A stretch of DNA of 11,926 nt from an uncultured Verrucomicrobiota bacterium. GTDB taxonomy: Bacteria; Verrucomicrobiota; Verrucomicrobiia; Methylacidiphilales; Verrucolacustridaceae. Where the stretch lies: the NCBI GenBank assembly GCA_903905395.1, contig CAIVGD010000365.1, forward strand, positions 1-11,926, given 5' to 3'. The notes under the pieces are model-generated. The model was not told the origin of the DNA. It was given only the letters and a program-made list of their open reading frames with translations, and did no database searches. Shown here one piece after another: positions 8,166-11,926 of this stretch. Position 1 is the stretch's first letter. Every line of letters starts with the position of its first letter. The translations under genes and the position numbers were made by a program.

Positions 8166-9916
8166 TTCAGCAACTTTTCCAACTCGGCATCTTTGGGCAC
8201 ACCGAGTTCTAGGGCGCGGCTGTAGTGCCGCTTGGCCAACTCTTTCGCCGGCGGCGTCTGGGTGGCGTAGATCACAGCGAGGTTGAAGTGGGCGTCCCCA
8301 TAACTTTCATCCAGTTCGATCGCCTTGCGGCACTCCTGCTCGGCGGCCTCCTGCAGACCCTTGCGGGAAGAAGAGATGCCCAGATAGTTGCGGGTTTTCG
8401 CGTCATTCGGGTCCAGGGCGACGGCCCGGCTGAGCACCTGGATGGCATCGTCATACTTTTCCTGCTGAACGAGGGCGATCCCGAGCACGGAGTGGGAAAA
8501 TGCGTCGTTCGGCGCCACGCGGATTGCCTCCCGCAGGGCTTTCTCGGCCTCCGGATATTTTTGCTGTTGGAAACGGACAACCCCGAGGTTGGAAAGCGCG
8601 TAGATCGATTGGGGATATTTGCCGAGGATCTGCTCGTAGGCGGCCGCCGATTCATCGAATTTCTTTTCGTTGTAAAGCGAAGTGGCCTTGGCGGCAGTAT
8701 CCTTGAACTCATCCGGAATCCGGGGCTTTTCCGCATAGCTTTCAGGGCTGACCGGTTTTTCGGCGGGGCTGGCGAGGGTGGGCGTACCCGTGGCTGGGGC
8801 GGTGGAAGGCGCAGACGCGGCCGGCTCCGGTGCCAACAACGAAGGCGCTGAAACTTTCAGCAGGCTCTCCTCGTCGTTGGTCAGAGCCACGAGGGGCGAA
8901 CTCAACACTTCCATCTGGTTTTTCAAGGCCTCGGTGGAGACGGCCAGATTTTTGAACTCATCGAGCACGAGTCGGCGCGCGGCCTCGCGACGGGCCTGTT
9001 CCTTCAGTTGCCTATCCAGAATTCCACGGAGCATGGAGTTCTCCTTGGCCAGTGTGGCATCCGATTTTCCAGCGGTGCCGGTTTGCTGGAGTTGGTTGGT
9101 CAGACTGGTGATCTGCTTTTTATAATCGTCGTTGGCTCGGGAAAGTTCGGCCGACTTGCCGTTGGCCTCGGCCAGTTTTTTCTCTAGGGCATCCACCTGA
9201 CCCCGCAGGGAAGACATCTCCCCGGCGATTTCCCCTCCGGCGGCCTTTTTCAGGGTTTCTTCGGCGGTGGTTAATTTGGTGCGCAGGGCGGTGTTCTCGT
9301 CCTGGAGTTTGGCGACATTGGCATCGGGTGCGGCCGCGGTGGAAAGTTTTTCCTGAAGCTGTTTTTTTTCTGAGACCGCCGAATCCAGGTCGCTCTTGGC
9401 CTGCCGTAACTCGGTCCGGGCCGATTCGAGTTCGCCGGACAAGCTGATGATCTTCTGGCGGAGGGCGGAGGGGTCGTCTGCGGCGACCTGAGCGGCGGCC
9501 TGCACCGGGGCGGAAGGAGCCTCGGTTTTTTGCGGCGCGGCGGCAGGCTTTTCCGTAGCGGTGGGAGGAAGGGTGGTGCTGGCCGGGGCCGTTTTGGCAG
9601 CTGAAGAAGGAGCAGGGGTGGTCTCCTTGGCCGATTTCATCGCGTCCAACTTTTCGTTCAGGTATTTGATCCGATATTTGACGATGGTGGGTTCCCACTC
9701 GGGATTTTCGTTTTTTAATTTTTCCAAACGGTTCAGGGCGGTTTCGTATTTTTCCCGTCCTTGGGAATTTTGTCCTCCAGTAGCCAGCTTATCCCCCTCT
9801 GTGATCAGGACGTAAATCTGCAGGTAATCATCCTGCGGCGACGCGGCGCAATGTCCGGAAACCGGAATGAGCCAACTGATGCAGGCCAAGAGGACGATCC
9901 ATTTGGAGAACTTCAT
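8162..9916 (-). CDS. Exported coiled-coil and tetratricopeptide-repeat protein
   Basis: The 584-residue product starts with a signal peptide: basic MKFSK, hydrophobic 6-19, and an AxA-like site near C23-A24-A25. The Cys is preceded by His, so it is a poor lipobox and a periplasmic or outer-surface protein is more likely than a lipoprotein. Residues 28-95 form a helical domain with YLQIYVLITEGDKL and a PEW...YRIKYLNEKL segment. An Ala/Pro/Thr-rich linker covers about 98-147. A long heptad-like coiled coil runs from about 150 to 340, a second Pro/Ala linker from about 355 to 395, and roughly five TPRs from about 405 to 575, for example SNLGVVRFQQQKYPEAEKAL at 442-461. It probably acts as a protein-interaction scaffold; no enzymatic motif is visible. 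No Shine-Dalgarno precedes the ATG, but the signal peptide supports it. Its stop overlaps the kinase stop on the other strand. Confidence 0.85.
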   Translation of the reverse strand: MKFSKWIVLLACISWLIPVSGHCAASPQDDYLQIYVLITEGDKLATGGQNSQGREKYETALNRLEKLKNENPEWEPTIVKYRIKYLNEKLDAMKSAKETTPAPSSAAKTAPASTTLPPTATEKPAAAPQKTEAPSAPVQAAAQVAADDPSALRQKIISLSGELESARTELRQAKSDLDSAVSEKKQLQEKLSTAAAPDANVAKLQDENTALRTKLTTAEETLKKAAGGEIAGEMSSLRGQVDALEKKLAEANGKSAELSRANDDYKKQITSLTNQLQQTGTAGKSDATLAKENSMLRGILDRQLKEQARREAARRLVLDEFKNLAVSTEALKNQMEVLSSPLVALTNDEESLLKVSAPSLLAPEPAASAPSTAPATGTPTLASPAEKPVSPESYAEKPRIPDEFKDTAAKATSLYNEKKFDESAAAYEQILGKYPQSIYALSNLGVVRFQQQKYPEAEKALREAIRVAPNDAFSHSVLGIALVQQEKYDDAIQVLSRAVALDPNDAKTRNYLGISSSRKGLQEAAEQECRKAIELDESYGDAHFNLAVIYATQTPPAKELAKRHYSRALELGVPKDAELEKLLN

Positions 9917-9930
9917 GAATATGGGGGGGA

Positions 9931-9959
9931 ATTAGGCGATGAAACAGGGAACGGATCAA
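9931..9959 (-). promoter_or_regulatory. Candidate sigma70-type promoter for the TPR gene
   Basis: On the minus strand TTGATC (9959-9954) and CCTAAT (9936-9931) are separated by exactly 17 bases and each match the -35/-10 consensus at four of six positions. The -10 lies 14 bases before the ATG at 9916, so the leader would be very short, which fits the missing Shine-Dalgarno. This is a pattern match only. Confidence 0.3.
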
Positions 9960-9974
9960 GAGAAATCAGCCTCG

Positions 9975-10002
9975 TTGACGATAACTTTGTTCCGTCTAAA
10001 CA
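9975..10002 (+). promoter_or_regulatory. Candidate sigma70-type promoter for the HNH gene
   Basis: TTGACG (9975-9980) matches the -35 consensus at five of six positions. After a 16-base spacer comes a weak -10, TAAACA (9997-10002). Transcription would begin close to the ATG at 10011, implying a leaderless or nearly leaderless mRNA. The -10 is poor, so the call is tentative. It applies only if the HNH gene starts at 10011 or 10017 instead of 9939. Confidence 0.25.
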
Positions 10003-10010
10003 AGATCCTT

Positions 10011-10625
10011 ATGGACATGGCCATCCCTCAGGGGGTCTTGGTGCTGAATCGTTTCTGGCAAGCGGTGCACATCTGCTCCGTCCGCCGGGCCTTCAGCCTG
10101 CTCTACATGGGGCATGCCCAGGTGGTCGAGGGCAATGGCAAGGGCGACGACTTCCGCACCTTCGACTTCAATCGGTGGAGGGATCTCAGCCAGGATTACG
10201 AAGGGGAGGACTCCCTTCACACCATAAGCTTCCGGATCCGGATTCCCCGCGTCATTGTCCTCATGCTCTTCGACCGGATTCCCAAAAAAGAGGTCAAGCT
10301 CACCCGGCAGAACATTTTCGAGCGGGATTCCTTTACCTGCCAGTACTGCGGGGAAATCAAGGAGAGGCGCGATCTGAATCTCGATCACGTCATCCCGCGG
10401 GATCATGGGGGCACGACCACATGGGAAAATGTTGTCTGCTCCTGCATCCCCTGTAACACCCGCAAGGGCAACCGCCGCCCCCTGGGGGCTTCCATGAAAT
10501 TGATCCGCCAACCCAAACGGCCGAAATTGCGCACATTCCTCAACGTGCAAATTTCCCGCAATGGACCGGAAACTTGGCGACACTTCCTCGATCTGGCCTA
10601 CTGGAACGTGGAGTTGAGCGACTGA
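10011..10625 (+). CDS. HNH endonuclease family protein
   Basis: The 204-residue product (from ATG 10011) matches a widespread bacterial HNH family. It opens with VLVLNRFWQAVHICSVRRAF, then has a RIRIPRVIVLMLFDR segment before the nuclease. The ββα-metal fold shows CQYC (C110, C113), LDHVIPR (D125-H126 as catalytic general-base region), TWENVV (N140) and CIPCN (C145, C148, N149), followed by KGN. The two Cys pairs should bind a structural zinc. The in-frame ATG at 9939 would add 24 residues; that stretch has A/T-rich third positions and rare codons such as ATA and CTA, unlike the GC-rich usage from 10011 on, and the family normally starts just before VLVLN. A G-run at 9923-9929 could serve 9939 as a poor Shine-Dalgarno, so 9939 remains possible. 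Single-copy chromosomal members have no clear known role; no restriction partner is adjacent. Confidence 0.85.
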   Translation: MDMAIPQGVLVLNRFWQAVHICSVRRAFSLLYMGHAQVVEGNGKGDDFRTFDFNRWRDLSQDYEGEDSLHTISFRIRIPRVIVLMLFDRIPKKEVKLTRQNIFERDSFTCQYCGEIKERRDLNLDHVIPRDHGGTTTWENVVCSCIPCNTRKGNRRPLGASMKLIRQPKRPKLRTFLNVQISRNGPETWRHFLDLAYWNVELSD

Positions 10626-10654
10626 AGAAGACAAGCGGGCCGCGGCTCGCCGCG

Positions 10655-11791
10655 GTGCGGGCCGATCCCGGGGAACGCGCCCGGCTTTTTCCCGTCACCC
10701 GCGAGGGGATTTTTCTCGCGCACGCCGCTGTCGCCCCCATCACCGGGCCCGCCCGCGAGGCGATGGATCACTGGTCCGCCGAGGCCGCCGCCGGCCGCCA
10801 AGAAAACAAGGAAGCCTGGTCCCGCGTCCGACGAACCCGCGAGATCGCCGCGAAATTTATCGGCTGTGCCTGGGACGAGGTTTCTCTCCTCGGCCCCACG
10901 GCACTGGGACTGGGTTTGGTCGCCCAAGGCATCGCGTGGCAGGAAGACGACGAGGTGCTCTACGACCCGCTCGATTATCCCGCCAATGTTTACCCGTGGA
11001 TGGATCTGACGAGGCGGGGAGTCCGTCCCGTGCCCCTACTGCGACAACCCGGCGGACCAATCCGCTGGGAAACCATACGACCCGCGCTCACCGCCAAAAC
11101 CAAACTCGTCAGCCTGGCCACCGCCCACTACCTCAGCGGACTCCAGCCCGAGCTTTCCATCATCGGGCCAGAGCTGAAGGCCCGTGGAATTCTTCTTTGT
11201 CTCGATGCCATTCAGACGCTGGGAGTTCTTCCCACCGAGTGGGCCGAGGCCGATTTTCTCGCCGCCGACGCACATAAGTGGATGCTCGGGCCCACTGGCG
11301 CCGGAGTCTTCATGGTGCGACGCCGAGTCTGGGATCAACTCCATCCTCCTCTGCTCGGCTCCTGGAATGTCGTCAGCCCGGAATTCCTAGCCCAACCGCG
11401 GATCGTGATGGAAGAGGGAGGAAGAAGATATGAGCCGGGGAGTCTCAACCTGCCTGGAATCGAGGGGATGCGGGCCTCGCTGGAACTTTTGCATGAACTG
11501 GGTTCCCGGGAGGTATCGGCCTACGTGCTCGATCTTGCCCGCCAAGTTCGGGAAGGGGCTCGGCGAAAGGGCTTGGCCATCTACGGGGGGGACCAGGAAG
11601 AGAACCGGGTGATAACCAGCCTGATCGAACCGCCCGAAGGATGGGACAAAACCCGCCGAAGAATGGAAAAGGCGGGCATTCAGGTCTCCTGGAGAAAGGA
11701 ACACACCGGAAAAACCCTGCTCCGCGTTTCGCCCCATGTCTCGAACACCACGGGCGAGATCGAGACGTTTTTAAAATTGTTGGAAGAATAA
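10655..11791 (+). CDS. Class V aminotransferase-fold PLP enzyme (cysteine desulfurase/kynureninase-like)
   Basis: A PLP-dependent fold-type I enzyme of about 378 residues from GTG 10655. Visible features are the N-terminal FLAHAAVAPITGPAREAM, a cofactor-phosphate loop near GPTALGLGLVAQGI, LCLDAIQTLG (D184 contacting the pyridine nitrogen, Q187), and ADAHKWMLGPTGAGVF with Schiff-base lysine K208 after H207 (codon 11276-11278). YEPGSLNLPGIEGMRASLEL and the C-terminal LLRVSPHVSNT, with the likely carboxylate-binding R357, complete the family pattern. I see no catalytic-Cys motif of the SufS/NifS type, so desulfurase activity is doubtful and the substrate is unknown. The frame is open back to TTG 10574, which would overlap the conserved HNH C-terminus by 52 bases; GTG 10655 avoids this but lacks a clear Shine-Dalgarno. 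The gap to the HNH gene is 29 bases, so the two may be co-transcribed. Confidence 0.85.
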   Translation: MRADPGERARLFPVTREGIFLAHAAVAPITGPAREAMDHWSAEAAAGRQENKEAWSRVRRTREIAAKFIGCAWDEVSLLGPTALGLGLVAQGIAWQEDDEVLYDPLDYPANVYPWMDLTRRGVRPVPLLRQPGGPIRWETIRPALTAKTKLVSLATAHYLSGLQPELSIIGPELKARGILLCLDAIQTLGVLPTEWAEADFLAADAHKWMLGPTGAGVFMVRRRVWDQLHPPLLGSWNVVSPEFLAQPRIVMEEGGRRYEPGSLNLPGIEGMRASLELLHELGSREVSAYVLDLARQVREGARRKGLAIYGGDQEENRVITSLIEPPEGWDKTRRRMEKAGIQVSWRKEHTGKTLLRVSPHVSNTTGEIETFLKLLEE

Positions 11792-11926
11792 GCCCCACTC
11801 CGGCGGCAGTTCTTACCTTCGCACTTCCTGCCATCGTCCAGTTAGGCGACCTCGGAGATGTCGCCGCTACCTTAGCCCTCAATTCTCAGCTCTTCTGACT
11901 TAAACTTAAACTATTTCCCCATCTTC
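11792..11926. other. Gene-free 3' flank with two possible stem-loops
   Basis: No gene can be supported in these 135 bases. GGCAG (11805-11809) can pair with CTGCC (11828-11832), a five-pair stem with a long loop. GGCGAC (11845-11850) can pair with GTCGCC (11860-11865) around a nine-base loop. Neither is followed by a U-run on the plus strand. A tandem TTAAAC TTAAAC lies at 11900-11911 in a less GC-rich end. They could be a weak terminator, the leader of the next gene, or chance. Confidence 0.3.

Noticed and set aside
8225..8851. Plus-strand open frame (208 codons) opposite the TPR region
   Set aside because: The minus strand encodes clear TPRs here; the plus-strand peptide is a low-complexity mirror with no family match I recognise.
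10011..11791. HNH nuclease plus PLP enzyme as a defence or DNA-modification module
   Set aside because: The HNH belongs to a common stand-alone chromosomal family, there is no methyltransferase, helicase or specificity gene nearby, and the PLP enzyme shows no DndA-type catalytic-Cys motif. Proximity alone does not support a system.
11445..11882. Minus-strand open frame entering the 3' flank
   Set aside because: Most of it lies opposite the PLP enzyme's C-terminal coding sequence, and the part in the flank has no Shine-Dalgarno or recognisable domain.
1..11926. CRISPR arrays, tRNA or rRNA genes, insertion sequences, prophage att sites
   Set aside because: I found no regularly spaced direct repeats, cloverleaf-like sequences, transposase motifs or terminal inverted repeats with target duplications.

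Overview
The window is a dense, GC-rich bacterial region of about 11.9 kb. Eight of its genes are well supported, and a possible ninth is cut by the left edge. A MrdA/RodA elongasome pair, RNase G and GlnD indicate a Gram-negative-type bacterium. The large secreted coiled-coil/TPR protein and the overall gene set would suit the Verrucomicrobiota/PVC group, but that placement is inference; no rRNA or marker phylogeny is available here.

Layout. Positions 1-~148 look like coding sequence on the minus strand and do not continue the following gene, so a sequence discontinuity lies at about 116-155. From 149 to 8165 there is one tightly packed plus-strand string: the C-terminal part of penicillin-binding protein 2 (mrdA), rodA, ribonuclease G (rng), the PII uridylyltransferase/uridylyl-removing enzyme glnD, and a soluble double-GAF histidine kinase. 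Junctions are 1-nt overlap, 34-nt gap, 4-nt overlap and 4-nt overlap, which suggests one translationally coupled operon. It links peptidoglycan elongation, RNA processing and nitrogen-status signalling. A strong GC-rich hairpin sits at the rng/glnD boundary.

The kinase gene runs tail-to-tail into a minus-strand gene (8162-9916) and their stop codons overlap. That gene encodes an exported protein with an Ala/Pro linker, a long coiled coil and C-terminal TPRs. Divergent from it is an HNH endonuclease-family gene whose likely start is 10011, which leaves a less GC-rich 94-bp intergenic region with a candidate promoter in each direction. A class V PLP-dependent aminotransferase-like gene follows in the same direction and ends at 11791. 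The last 135 bp hold no gene I can support, only two possible stem-loops.

Most genes are recognisable household families. I found no CRISPR array, IS element, tRNA, rRNA or convincing new defence system. The points most worth a second look are the broken mrdA edge, the GlnD-GAF kinase pairing at the end of an elongasome operon, the rng/glnD hairpin, and the intergenic region that changes the HNH start.
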